DNA of 10,107 nucleotides from Euperipatoides rowelli (taxonomy: Eukaryota > Onychophora > Udeonychophora > Euonychophora > Peripatopsidae): NCBI GenBank assembly GCA_003024985.2, contig PXIH01S0011031.1. One strand, 5' to 3'. Positions 1 to 8,451 of the stretch are shown here, piece by piece. The notes beneath the pieces are model-generated. The model saw nothing but the letters and a program-made list of their open reading frames with translations, searched no databases and was not told the origin of the DNA. The position numbers and the translations under genes are program-made. The stretch's first letter is position 1; each line of letters begins with the position of its first letter.

Positions 1-38
1 TAGATAGATTGATAGATAAATATATAGATAGATATACA
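1..38. repeat. GATA-like microsatellite, interrupted
   Basis: Short tandem units of the form TAGA/GATA fill the first bases and are interrupted by substitutions. The tract starts at the window edge, so its full length is unknown. No function is implied. Confidence 0.7.
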
Positions 39-565
39 GACACAGTATACAGATTATAAAGCAATTAGTTCCTTATGTGGTAAATTAATATTCAATGCAT
101 AATCCTCTGTAAGATAGACAAATATTTTAGCCATGAACATTTAAACAGATTATTCTCATTAGAACAAAATACCATTTAATAACTGAAGCATCTAAACGAC
201 GCACAGATGTGAAAGGTGATATAGTTTGAATGTAATAAAAGATAATAAAATAAAAAATAAAAAGGCTAATTATACTGTAAAATAATATAAATTAAGAAAG
301 AAAAAAATGTCTGGCAATTTATCAGAAGTAATAAGAACATTTGAGAGAATTTTAAGTTATTCATACAGGATTATTTCCACTATAGTAATCCCAGCAGTTC
401 ATAATGTAAATAATATTAAGAAAATGACCAAGAGCAAGCCTGTTAACAAGAAAGTGATTAGATATCAAGGATAAAGCTCAGACAAGTTATGCAATAATGA
501 TGCAATTTTCAAAAAAAAAATTAAAAAATGTTCCAAAATCCAAGCTTCACAAAACTAATTTACTG
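39..565. other. AT-rich non-coding stretch
   Basis: I see no convincing reading frame, RNA gene or recognisable mobile-element protein here. The sequence is AT-rich with several A-runs. It may be intergenic or intronic. Confidence 0.55.
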
Positions 566-672
566 TATGTTAAAGGTCAAATGTAACGGATTTTTTTAAA
601 AAAAATTATTATTATTAATTTTCAAAACTTTTACTAAAAAAAAAATATCCACCAGAAAAAAAAAAAATAAAT
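566..672 (+). repeat. Left arm of a long imperfect inverted repeat
   Basis: This arm begins TATGTTAAAGGTCAAATGTA and pairs with the reverse complement of 1091-1175, which begins TATGTTAAGGTCAAATGTAA. The match continues through GGATTTTT, an ATTATTATT block, ATTTTCAA, a run of ten A and TCCAC..GGAAAA-like sequence. A gap of about 11 bases lies in the middle. By eye the arms are roughly 80 percent alike. The inner end merges into an (AATA)n tract at about 666-681, so the inner boundary is soft. This could be one terminal inverted repeat of a non-autonomous DNA element of about 610 bp, or one of two opposed copies of the same short repeat. Confidence 0.7.
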
Positions 673-1090
673 AAATAAATAAAAAAAGTTATTTACAATT
701 CAATTTTTTAAATAATTGACCTTAGCTCCTCCTTTTTAAAACAACATTGTCTATGGACAGTATATGCTAGGGGAGATATTTTGTTACGTCAGTGTTAAGA
801 AATGAATAGTGCTTGCTATACTAAACTATATAATATTCGCTATCTTCGTCAGCTGAAGGCTGGAAATCCTAAGGACTAATTGTTTAAATACTTGTAAAAA
901 ATCATAATCAAATTCATTCTTTGTGCTATTATGGTCCAATTTTTAAAAAAAATCAAAATGATTTACTACAAGCGGAATAAACCTCTATTTACATGATAAA
1001 TTAATATGAAGGAAACAGCTGTAGTAACAGTTTAGTCATCAAATTAATCTCGGATACACCGAAAAATGTGAAAGCTTTCTATTTTTAATT
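673..1090. other. Spacer between the inverted arms
   Basis: About 420 bases lie between the two arms. They are somewhat less AT-biased than the arms and contain no open frame of note and no transposase-like peptide. If the arms belong to one element, it is non-autonomous. Confidence 0.45.
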
Positions 1091-1175
1091 TTTTTTTTCC
1101 AGTGGAATTTTTTTTTTATTGAAAATCAATAATAATATATTTTTATAAAAATCCATTACATTTGACCTTAACATA
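1091..1175 (-). repeat. Right arm of the long imperfect inverted repeat
   Basis: This is the reverse-complement partner of 566-672. Its outer end, TTAACATA at 1168-1175, mirrors TATGTTAA at 566-573. Similarity stops just outside these points on both sides, which gives fairly sharp outer edges. No clear target-site duplication is visible beside the edges. Confidence 0.7.
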
Positions 1176-1298
1176 AAAAGGAACAAAAATTCAAGTACAT
1201 TTATAGTGATATCAGAAGTATAAAATATTCAACTTCACAAAGTAATAATTTTCTTGACTTCACAATGAAATAATCTCTTAAAAAATCTTCCCATTCTT

Positions 1299-1327
1299 CC
1301 CCCCCCCCCCCCCCCCAAAAAAAAAAA
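1299..1327. repeat. Homopolymer block: 18 C followed by 11 A
   Basis: A run of 18 cytosines at 1299-1316 runs directly into 11 adenines. Such tracts are prone to polymerase slippage and to assembly error, so the exact lengths should not be trusted. On the minus strand the block reads T11 G18. Confidence 0.9.
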
Positions 1328-2181
1328 TCAAATGTTGATTTTCTAAAAATTTGTTAAAGCAATCATATTATTCTTAGATAATCCCTAGTTAACATTAGAA
1401 TTCTATTCCTGGAAATTACAACCTTATCCAAAATTATATTAACTGAATCAATTTTTCCAATAAGAAAACATTAACTATATTGAAGAATTAAGATCCCCGC
1501 TTTCCTCCCCTCACCCATAAAAGGTATTATAATTATCTAAATCTAACACATTATTTTTGACACACTTATAAAATATATTAAAATTATGTAAATATAAAAT
1601 GCTATTCATGGACAATTTTAGGTCATAACAACTATAAAAATATGAAAATTAATATTAGAATCTAAAAAATAAGCCCTAGTGATGGGAACACTTTAATCCT
1701 TAAATGAATCTCCTATACTTCAAAAACCGACACCATCATATAATGAAACTGACAAATGCAATCATGACAAATAATTCCAGACATATCCACCAACTGCTAT
1801 CAAGTATTTTTAAATACCGGTATATGTGGGGGGGCGAACTGATTTTTTTAATTAGCTTTATACAGCTTAAAAATATATTAAAAATTATGAAATTATTGAT
1901 TTATAACAGTCGTCACGGTATGTTTAATAAATACACGCATTTTATGAATAGGTGGTGGCCTAGAAGTGTAAAAGACAACCTTTTAAATTTTATTTAGAAA
2001 ACATAATTTTTCATTTTCAAAACACCATGCTCAAAAGAATGTTAATTTACATTAATCCATATCATTTGAAAAACGAATTATGTTTATATCATATCCCTAA
2101 GTTTGTCTAAAAAATTTGCAAAGTTTAAATTAATAACATTTGAAATTAACAAGTAGCCTCCCAATAGTTTTCTAATAACAT

Positions 2182-2210
2182 ATTTTAATAGAATGAGTTT
2201 CTATTAAAAT
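2182..2210. repeat. Perfect 12-bp inverted repeat with 5-base loop
   Basis: ATTTTAATAGAA at 2182-2193 is the exact reverse complement of TTCTATTAAAAT at 2199-2210. The stem is almost all A and T, and such hairpins are common in DNA of this composition. No function is assigned. Confidence 0.6.
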
Positions 2211-2484
2211 TTTTTGATGTTATACTTACATAATCTTTTATTTATTAATGGTGTTTTTAACTTCTTAAAAAAAAAAACAAAGTGGAAAATGTGTAAAGAT
2301 TCGGTAATTCCAACAATTGTTCCAGCCGAACAGAACATCTATTCAATGACGTTTCTATAATATAGAGGTTATCCATAGTAATAACAAGATTATAATATAT
2401 CTTTAATGAACCACAAATTTTAAAAATCAGTAAGTAAACTCAAAATTTGTTTAATGTCCTAATTATTCGCTGCACACTAATTGA

Positions 2485-2638
2485 AGATTTTGTTCCTACA
2501 AGCCATGCAAACACATTGAGCCTTTTTCAGCACAGAAGCTATTTTGAAGGAAAATCAGTGACTGTGCTCCTAGTGGCAAAAGCAGTATACAGAGCGCACC
2601 AGCACATAAACTTTATGACTGATCAAGTTTACCTGTAA
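2485..2638 (+). other. Possible exon or conserved island (weak)
   Basis: This patch has visibly more G and C than the sequence on either side. An open frame on the plus strand ends at 2638, and its C-terminal half (about 2532-2620) has a mixed, protein-like composition including the segment GKSVTVLLVAKAVY. A pyrimidine-rich CCTTTTTCAG just upstream (to about 2530) could act as a splice acceptor, but I see no strong donor at the 3' side. I do not recognise the peptide. It could equally be an old repeat fragment or chance. Confidence 0.2.
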
Positions 2639-2639
2639 C

Positions 2640-5243
2640 AATTTAATTCTTTAGCAAGTTTCATCGGTAAAATATTATAATCTTCTGAAACCCGGGTAAT
2701 CATTTATGGTCACCTTATATTTCATAATATTTATTTTTATTACAAAAAATCTATCAATTAATTCACTTATCTGAAAAATAGAAACTGAATATATATCATT
2801 ACGGTACATTTCAAAAAAACTGTCACTATTTATTTTAAGATTGAATCCCCAAATTTGATTTTGTTACATTTTATGAACCCTATCGTATAATGCTGAGAGC
2901 TTTTTTATTGTCGGCTTTAGAATATATTACAATGTAAGCATTTGAGTCATAGATTTGTGCGAGGTCATTAAGCAAATTAATTTCATATCCATAGATGTTA
3001 AAAATACTAATACAAAATTCTAATTTTTTAAAATGATTTTTAATAGAATGTTAAGAAATCAGATTTGGAAGGGGTTTTAATTTACAATCATTGATGGAAT
3101 AGGAAAATATTTTGATACGTAACATTTGATTTAATATAAAATCTGAGTTTTATATTAAATCATAAAATAGACATTAAAATATTGTAAGTTGAAAGTTTAT
3201 AACATGAATATTTCAATGAAATAAAAAAAAAAACTTAAATTTATCAATATCGTTCTGCCTCTGGATATTACCCATAATTGTAATTATTAAGGTAAAACAC
3301 ACTAGCAATAACTGTAAGGCTGTTTTACTAAATTTTAAAGGGATTTTACAGTGAAATGCTAACAATATTATAACAAAATAATTAAAGGTTAAGAGAAAAA
3401 GAAAAACATATTTTTTCAAGTATTTAATGTTACTTTACAAATACACGCTATATATAGGTGTTGATTTCTAATACTGCATATGTACTTTTCCTGATTTAAT
3501 TATTATAATTTTAAAAATTGTTATGTCATATTATCTCATAAAACATGCATTGTTATTATCAGATGTAAAATCCTATTATTAATGTAGCCTATAAATTATA
3601 CTGTATAAGAAACATTATGTCTGAGCAAAATATTCTCTAGAAAAAAACAGCTATTTGCCATTAAAAATTCATTGCTTATGAAAAAAATATTAACACAAAC
3701 TAAGGGCATCGTAATAACAGAATGATGTTGATAGCGCAGGGATTATTATACTAAGCATAATGGTGTATTACCTGTCATAAAAGTACTACACAATCCACGT
3801 GTGTTAAGACCTTTTATTTTCAACATACTGGAATTGGATACAATATAATAATTTTACACTTTTTAATAAAATTAAAATTTATCCTATGACATCATCAGTA
3901 AGTATCAAATTTCACATTAACTAATCTTTCTTATATGGCAAATTAAATTAAACCACCAAAATTATTCACTCTTAAATTATAATGCTCCGATGGTATTGAA
4001 GTTACTGGAATGGTTAAATATTTTCTTGCCGCCCTTACTCAGCAATGGGAATCTTTTGTTTTTTTTTATTGATTTGGTTTCGTTCCACCAAGTCAATGAA
4101 TTATCATTTACTGTACACTAATAACTGGTTCCTGCAAATGACATTTGAGCTCCGTACAGTTGCTTCATTTTGCTTTCCAAACAAAACAAAGAATATGCCG
4201 TCATTTATTTGATGCCTTGTCATTAATTGCGTATTTATTTTCAACCATAAAAAAAAACCCAAATATTACATATAATACACAGTATAATTAACAAAATCTC
4301 TCTCTACAAAGCCCTAGCCCAAATCGAATATTGACTTTATTTACAATGTTTACAATTAGATTGGGATAAAAGAATGAAGAAAACATTATAAATATAATTA
4401 GAAAATAAAATGTCAAAATATAAAGAAAAGAAGATTTAAAAAATAAATTAAATTAGAATTAAATTTGAATAAACTGACAAAGTCTTTTCAGTCTACCATG
4501 CCCAAACGATCACCGAAGACTCATATAATCAAAGCTGTCCAGATGATTAAAAATGGTTTGTTCCTGTTATTATCCAGTTTTTTCTGAAAATTCTACAAAT
4601 TGTAGTTACATTTAAATAAAAAGCAATGTCTTGCACTTGTTCTTGCCAAATTTCAAAGCTGACATGAAATGCTATGTAGCACAAACGTCTAACCACACAG
4701 TAGCCTATTCTCGTTAATTCAAGACAGGAAAGTTTAGTACAGAAGATAGTCATTATTGATTTTTATAATGTTTTTTCCAATGCTAACTAAATGTGTGAAG
4801 TAATATATCATACTATTCAGTTACTAAAAGCCTATACTTCTGGACTTTATCCATGTTTCTATATTAAGTGTACTTATCAAATTAGACAATAATAATTAAT
4901 ATATTTTAATTAACTGCTTGTCTAGTAATTGATTTCATTAGCTTAATAATAATTCACATTCCTTTGTAACTTATGATTTATTTATATTCCAATCAATAGG
5001 AATTTATAACATTTAGTTAAAAATGAGTGAGATTATAATTGATTATTTATTACAATATGTTTAATATTATTTAGTGTTAGGTAGTAATATGAATCTATTA
5101 ATATTGCTTAAAACTGTTTTATTTAAATCAACTTGTTTATATATTTTATTCATATTGTAAATATTAGTTTTTATTCCTGTAATTCTTAATTACAACTTGT
5201 ATTGACTCATGAGTGCTTCTATTTATAACTCATGTTAGTTTAT
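2640..5243. other. Long AT-rich non-coding stretch
   Basis: About 2.6 kb without a gene I can support. The short open frames on the minus strand at 3213-3419 and 4547-4753 look like chance frames. No tRNA, rRNA or mobile-element protein was recognised. One 15-bp hairpin is listed separately. Confidence 0.55.
3127..3162. repeat. Perfect 15-bp hairpin with 6-base loop
   Basis: TGATTTAATATAAAA at 3127-3141 and TTTTATATTAAATCA at 3148-3162 are exact reverse complements around the loop TCTGAG. The stem has two G:C pairs, near its base (open) end. It is shorter than a typical microRNA precursor stem, and pairing does not continue outward, so I treat it only as a repeat. Confidence 0.75.
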
Positions 5244-5274
5244 TTCAGTCTCATAATCTAATTAACATACACTT
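5244..5274 (-). repeat. Inverted copies of two pieces of the copia LTR/PBS region
   Basis: Bases 5244-5260 are the exact reverse complement of 5489-5505 (17 bp), the segment covering the primer-binding-like site. One base later, 5262-5274 is the exact reverse complement of 5313-5325 (13 bp), near the start of the candidate LTR. On the minus strand the two pieces are adjacent, whereas on the plus strand they lie about 160 bases apart. The minus strand beyond them (toward 5200) also faintly resembles the LTR after 5325. This fits an opposed, diverged or internally deleted LTR copy lying against the 5' end of the element. Confidence 0.6.
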
Positions 5275-5302
5275 GAGTCAAGTTGTTGTGTCCCTGATGC
5301 CA

Positions 5303-5487
5303 TGTTGGCTGGAAGTGTATGTTAAATGATGATCTGAATGTGAGAATAAATTATCATGTTTGAAAGTGAATTAGTTAATGTGAATTTTGTATTGTGTTAA
5401 GTAATAGTTATCTTCGTATACAATAAATTTGAGTGTGCTAAAATACAGGATTACTTTGAATAGTATTGCATCCAGTGTCTCAATCCA
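5303..5487 (+). repeat. Candidate 5' LTR of a Ty1/copia element
   Basis: The stretch begins TGTTGG, a common start of copia LTRs, and ends CA-type (TCCA) just before a primer-binding-like site. It lies about 70 bases upstream of the gag start, as expected. AATAAA at 5422-5427 could be the LTR polyadenylation signal. The 3' LTR is not in the window, so the borders cannot be proved by matching the two ends. A start at 5284 (TGTTGTG) is an alternative. Confidence 0.45.
5422..5427 (+). promoter_or_regulatory. AATAAA polyadenylation signal in candidate LTR
   Basis: A canonical AATAAA lies in the candidate LTR and is followed by a G/T-rich GAGTGTGCT. This fits the R/U5 region of an LTR. In DNA this AT-rich the hexamer also occurs by chance. 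Confidence 0.35.
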
Positions 5488-5488
5488 A

Positions 5489-5505
5489 TAGATTATGAGA
5501 CTGAA
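5489..5505 (+). other. Candidate tRNA primer-binding site
   Basis: GATTATGAGACTG at 5491-5503 resembles the GGTTATGGGCCCAG-type site that copia elements use to pair with the anticodon-side part of initiator methionine tRNA. Several positions differ, most of them G to A or C to T. It sits just after the candidate LTR end, as a primer-binding site should. The match is partial and the element is decayed. Confidence 0.35.
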
Positions 5506-5555
5506 GATTTACGAAAATTGAAAGTGAATATTTGGCAGCTGTAGTTATACTAAAA

Positions 5556-6388
5556 ATGGAAAGCAATGGATACAATATTGCAAAATTAAATGGATCCAAT
5601 TATGTTTTATGGAAAGTGAAGTTACAAATGGTTTTATTGAAAGAAAAACTTTGGAGTTTGTTAAATGAGATCGTCCCTCAACAAAAGCAGATGAATAGAT
5701 AAATCGTGATCAAAGTGTCCAAGCCACACTATATTTGTCATTAAATGACAAAATTCTGATTATGGTGGTGGATTGCAAAACAGCCAGAGAAATCTGGACT
5801 AAATTAAAGGAGGTATACAAACATTCTAATCTAACAAGTAAATTGTACTTGTTGAAAAAACTATTTGGGATTAAATACGGAGAATACCAAAAATGGAGGA
5901 TTACCTGAATTATGTTTGTGAGCTCACAAAGATACTAAGAGCTATAGGTGAATCAGTAAAAATATTGTACATTATAGCAGTAATTCTTGGTGGTCTCCCG
6001 GAGTCGTATGATCCACTTATAATGGCCTTGGAGGCTAAAAAAGAGTCCGATTTAACTGTTGAGTATGTCTCTGAGAAGCTCAGAGATGAAACTAAACATA
6101 AATAAAGTCAAATGCAGTCCATCAATGAATCCACTGTACCCCTCGCTTCAAACCATATTAAAACTTATAGTAATAAACACAATTGGAATAATGTCATAGA
6201 TGTGGTCTAGAAGGACATATTAAATGTAATTGCCGATTGAAAGATTCTGCAGCAAATAGTAACAATAACCTGGAACAACACATTCAAGAAGAGAACCAAA
6301 TTAGAAGTGTTATGAAGAAAGAGGAGCTTAATATTCTGAGTCAAAGTTTAATAAAGATGATCAGGAGGATAGATGGGTGGAAAGGGAG
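5556..6388 (+). pseudogene. Copia gag pseudogene
   Basis: Gag would form the virus-like particle and bind element RNA. The ATG at 5556 opens MESNGYNIAKLNGSNYVLWK, a typical copia gag N-terminus (L-x-G-x-N-Y-x-x-W). That frame ends in TAA at 5700. Homology continues in another frame from about 5681, where a TAG at 5696 interrupts it, through YLSLNDKI, AREIWTKL and LYLLKKLF. A further shift near 5885 leads into the 5893-6105 frame with MEDYLNYVCEL and ILGGLPESYDPLIMAL, the hallmark copia gag segment. A third shift is needed to reach the zinc knuckle at 6192. The end at about 6388 (DQEDRWVERE, yet another frame) is where the mitochondrial insert begins. Intact copia gag runs in one frame into protease; this one is clearly decayed. 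Confidence 0.88.
6192..6233 (+). other. CCHC zinc knuckle of copia gag
   Basis: CHRCGLEGHIKCNC fits C-x2-C-x4-H-x4-C exactly, the nucleocapsid knuckle that binds retroelement RNA. It is in a different frame from the gag segment before it, so at least one indel lies between 6105 and 6192. Confidence 0.85.
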
Positions 6389-6604
6389 CAATTATTATAC
6401 TTAAACCTGCATTAAAGCCTCAGATTCTATTGGTAAAAACAGCACTAATTATTAACCCTATATGACCAATAGAAGAATAAGCAATAAGAATTTTTATATC
6501 AGTTTGACGAAGACATACTATTCTAGTTATAATCGCGCTAATTAATCTAATTGAAATAAAAGCTTCATTAAATTTATATCTAATATGTTTAAAGATAATA
6601 AATA
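6388..6604 (-). pseudogene. ND4: Nuclear insert of mitochondrial ND4 (NUMT)
   Basis: Read on the minus strand, this encodes an internal piece of NADH dehydrogenase subunit 4, a proton-pumping membrane subunit of complex I. The signature is CLRQTDIKILIAYSSIGHIG, close to the conserved CLRQTD-K-LIAYSS-HMG of ND4. Under the invertebrate mitochondrial code, AGA falls where Ser is expected and ATA where Met is expected. The TGA at 6422-6420 reads as Trp, giving WGFNAGLSMMIA, which continues the ND4 pattern before the conserved HGLCSS. The homology stops at the copia sequence on both sides (left junction near 6388, right junction about 6600-6606). It is a fragment of about 215 bp and cannot be expressed as ND4 in the nucleus. 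Confidence 0.88.
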
Positions 6605-6870
6605 AAGAGACTACTGATAACTTGACAGAAGAATGGGCCCTCTCAGGTACCACAACGATAAAAGATACCAATAATGAGTGGGTAGTTGACTCGGGAGCTA
6701 GCTCCCATATGGTCTCTAAAATTGATCACACAACAGAACACATCGAGTCAGTTACTATGTTATGCGAAGAAGGGTATAGTGTGGAATTTGAAGGATATCA
6801 CAGACTGTTGCAATAGAAAATAAAAAAGGAAAAATTTGGGATTATTTGTATGGTGATGTTATCTTTGATC
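6605..6870 (+). pseudogene. Copia protease region, N-terminal, broken
   Basis: Open from the right junction of the ND4 insert: DNLTEEWALSGTT, then NEWVVDSGASSHMV with the aspartic protease active site DSGA at 6688-6699. The enzyme would cut the Gag-Pol polyprotein. The frame stops at 6814-6816 after VEFEGYHRLLQ. Copia-like sequence appears to resume in another frame from 6807 (VAIENKKGKIWDYLYGDVIF), so there is an indel near 6805. It then ends at the junction with the non-LTR element. Confidence 0.82.
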
Positions 6871-8451
6871 CGGTTATTTTCGGTCTATAACCTATACAAT
6901 GGCAAAAATACCCATGTTCTGGAATTCAACGTTCTAAACATTCTTCAACAAAGATGGATAAATGATTTTGTGTCTATTGAATTTGACAAATATGGCAGAT
7001 ATAAAAAAAGAAACATCAAGATTGGAATCTCCTGTATAAAAAACGTTTACTCAATGGCATTAATCCTATTATGTTCTGGAGACATAAAATTAAATCCTGG
7101 TCCAAACGATGGGGAAAATAATGATCAAAATGATGAAAATAAAGAACAAAATGAGAAAAATAAAATTGAATTAAATCAAGAAGAAATAATTGNTTCTGAA
7201 AAAACAACTCTGATTAACACTGCACCAATTAATAACAGTGAAATACTAGAACTGATTAATATTATAAGATCAGAAAGATCCAATTACATCGAGAAAATTG
7301 ACATGATCTCCAATAGAGTAATAAAAAACGTCGACATATTTTTAAATAAAATTGATAATTTAGACCAAAAATTTAATATTGAAAAAACACTATCTGATAA
7401 TAGATTTAAAGAAATTGAAGAAAAAGTAGAAACAATAGAAAGAAGATTAGAACTAATCGAAACTCAAAAAGATTTAATCTTGGAGAATAAAATCAAACAT
7501 AGAATTAGTAAAGAAGACACAATCAAGAAATCTTTAGTAACAAATGATAATACTGAAATTAAACAATTCAGTTCAATAATTAAAGAAGAGATAACAAATA
7601 AACAACCTGGAATAGAAATTATAAAGCAAGATAAAACTAAATTTTTAATTACAGACATTCCTATAGAAAACAATAGATCTGCACAGAATAATGTAGAGAT
7701 ATCAACACATAAATTAAATGAAATAATAATTACACCTAAAAACAAACAAGATTATAGTGACACTCGTAAAGAAATAACAGAACACATCAAACCTGATGAT
7801 ATAGGCATAGGTATCCTAAGGATAAAAAACATTGGTGGAGGGATAATGATATCATGTGAAAACAAAGATAAAGTTTATAGGCTACTAGAAGAAATTGAAT
7901 CCAAACTTGGTGACAGTTATAAAGCAAAGATTCCCACATTTAACAACCCTCATATAAAAATTATAGGTCTAAACAATCTATACCAAAACGATGAACTAAG
8001 GGAAATATTATATAAACAAAATGAATATCTCAATAAAGACACATCACTCATCAACATCAAAACCATAAAAAAAATGAAAAACAAATATATGGCCATTTTT
8101 GAAACAGACCAGAGTTCATTCACACAAATAATTGCTAAAGGTAAACTGAATGCAGGTTGGGATTGCTGTTCGGCTTTTGAACATGTGAACATACTAAGAT
8201 GTTACAGGTGTTGCCAATATGGCCACAAAAAAGATAACTATAAAAACTCTATTACATGTATAAAATGTAGTGAATCTAACCACGATGATCGCTCTTGTCA
8301 AAATAAATCATTAAAATGCATAAATTGTATTGATACTAACAATAAACTAGGTTTAGACCTCGATACTAATCATGCAGCATATGACTTTGGATGTTCTATG
8401 CTTCAAAAACATAAAGCTCAACAACAAAAGAGAATAAAATACAATCTGTAG
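6850..8451 (+). CDS. LINE ORF1: nucleic-acid-binding protein with 2A-like N-terminus
   Basis: ORF1 proteins coat LINE RNA and act as chaperones in the ribonucleoprotein. The frame is open for 533 codons, but the ATG at 6850 appears to lie in copia sequence. The true LINE start may be the in-frame ATG at 7054 (residue 69) or upstream sequence now lost. Residues 69-85 hold a 2A-like motif ending NPGP. Residues about 86-125 are rich in N, E, K and D, and about 150-213 are charged with heptad-like spacing, probably a coiled coil. Residues about 315-450 (GILRIKNIGGGIMI to GKLNAGWDCC) match the RRM-like region that precedes knuckles in gag-type ORF1s. Knuckles follow at C451-Y464 (last Cys replaced by Tyr), C470-C483 (intact CCHC) and C490-C515 (long atypical CCHC ending NHAAYDFGC). 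One undetermined base at 7193 makes one residue unknown. It ends TAG, with ORF2 directly after it in the same frame. Confidence 0.88.
   Translation: MVMLSLIRLFSVYNLYNGKNTHVLEFNVLNILQQRWINDFVSIEFDKYGRYKKRNIKIGISCIKNVYSMALILLCSGDIKLNPGPNDGENNDQNDENKEQNEKNKIELNQEEIIXSEKTTLINTAPINNSEILELINIIRSERSNYIEKIDMISNRVIKNVDIFLNKIDNLDQKFNIEKTLSDNRFKEIEEKVETIERRLELIETQKDLILENKIKHRISKEDTIKKSLVTNDNTEIKQFSSIIKEEITNKQPGIEIIKQDKTKFLITDIPIENNRSAQNNVEISTHKLNEIIITPKNKQDYSDTRKEITEHIKPDDIGIGILRIKNIGGGIMISCENKDKVYRLLEEIESKLGDSYKAKIPTFNNPHIKIIGLNNLYQNDELREILYKQNEYLNKDTSLINIKTIKKMKNKYMAIFETDQSSFTQIIAKGKLNAGWDCCSAFEHVNILRCYRCCQYGHKKDNYKNSITCIKCSESNHDDRSCQNKSLKCINCIDTNNKLGLDLDTNHAAYDFGCSMLQKHKAQQQKRIKYNL
7060..7104 (+). 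other. 2A-like ribosome-skipping peptide
   Basis: Residues 71-85 read LILLCSGDIKLNPGP. The 2A consensus is D-(V/I)-E-x-N-P-G-P, in which the ribosome fails to form the bond between the last Gly and Pro. All positions are kept except E, which is K here. A hydrophobic LILL stretch and CSG precede it, as in 2A-like sequences of other non-LTR elements. There they sit at the ORF1 N-terminus and can also act as a signal sequence. The E to K change probably lowers skipping efficiency; activity is untested. Confidence 0.78.

Larger units (their letters stand above)
1176..2446. other. AT-rich non-coding stretch
   Basis: I see no supportable gene. A 97-codon open frame at 1704-1997 has a composition dictated by AT richness and resembles nothing I recognise. 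The stretch contains the C/A homopolymer block and a short hairpin, listed separately. Confidence 0.55.
5303..6870 (+). mobile_element. Ty1/copia retrotransposon, 5' part, dead
   Basis: Order of parts: candidate LTR, primer-binding-like site, gag with a copia capsid-type sequence, CCHC zinc knuckle, an interrupting mitochondrial insert, then the N-terminal protease with DSGA. Integrase, reverse transcriptase, RNase H and the 3' LTR are absent, because the non-LTR element takes over near 6870. The reading frame changes at least four times, and there is an in-frame TAG, so the copy is not functional. The missing 3' part may lie beyond the window, on the far side of the inserted LINE. Confidence 0.88.

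Noticed and set aside
1704-1997. 97-codon open frame on the plus strand
   Set aside because: No recognisable motif, and its composition follows the local AT richness.
3127-3162. Hairpin as a microRNA precursor
   Set aside because: The stem is only 15 bp, pairing does not extend outward, and it is nearly all A:T.
3213-3419. 68-codon open frame on the minus strand
   Set aside because: It is mostly F, L, I and K as expected from A/T runs. The hydrophobic look is a composition effect.
4547-4753. 68-codon open frame on the minus strand
   Set aside because: No motif, no context, no splice-site support that I could see.
6420-6671. Apparent 83-codon gene on the minus strand under the standard code
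   Set aside because: Its C-terminal part is mitochondrial ND4 ending at a mitochondrial Trp TGA. Its N-terminal part is antisense copia. It is not a gene.
6899-6937. ATG at 6899 as the LINE ORF1 start
   Set aside because: It is in a different frame from ORF1 and closes after about a dozen codons.
7464-7745. Minus-strand open frames inside ORF1 (also 7016-7207 and 7950-8192)
   Set aside because: They are antisense shadows of a well-supported ORF1.
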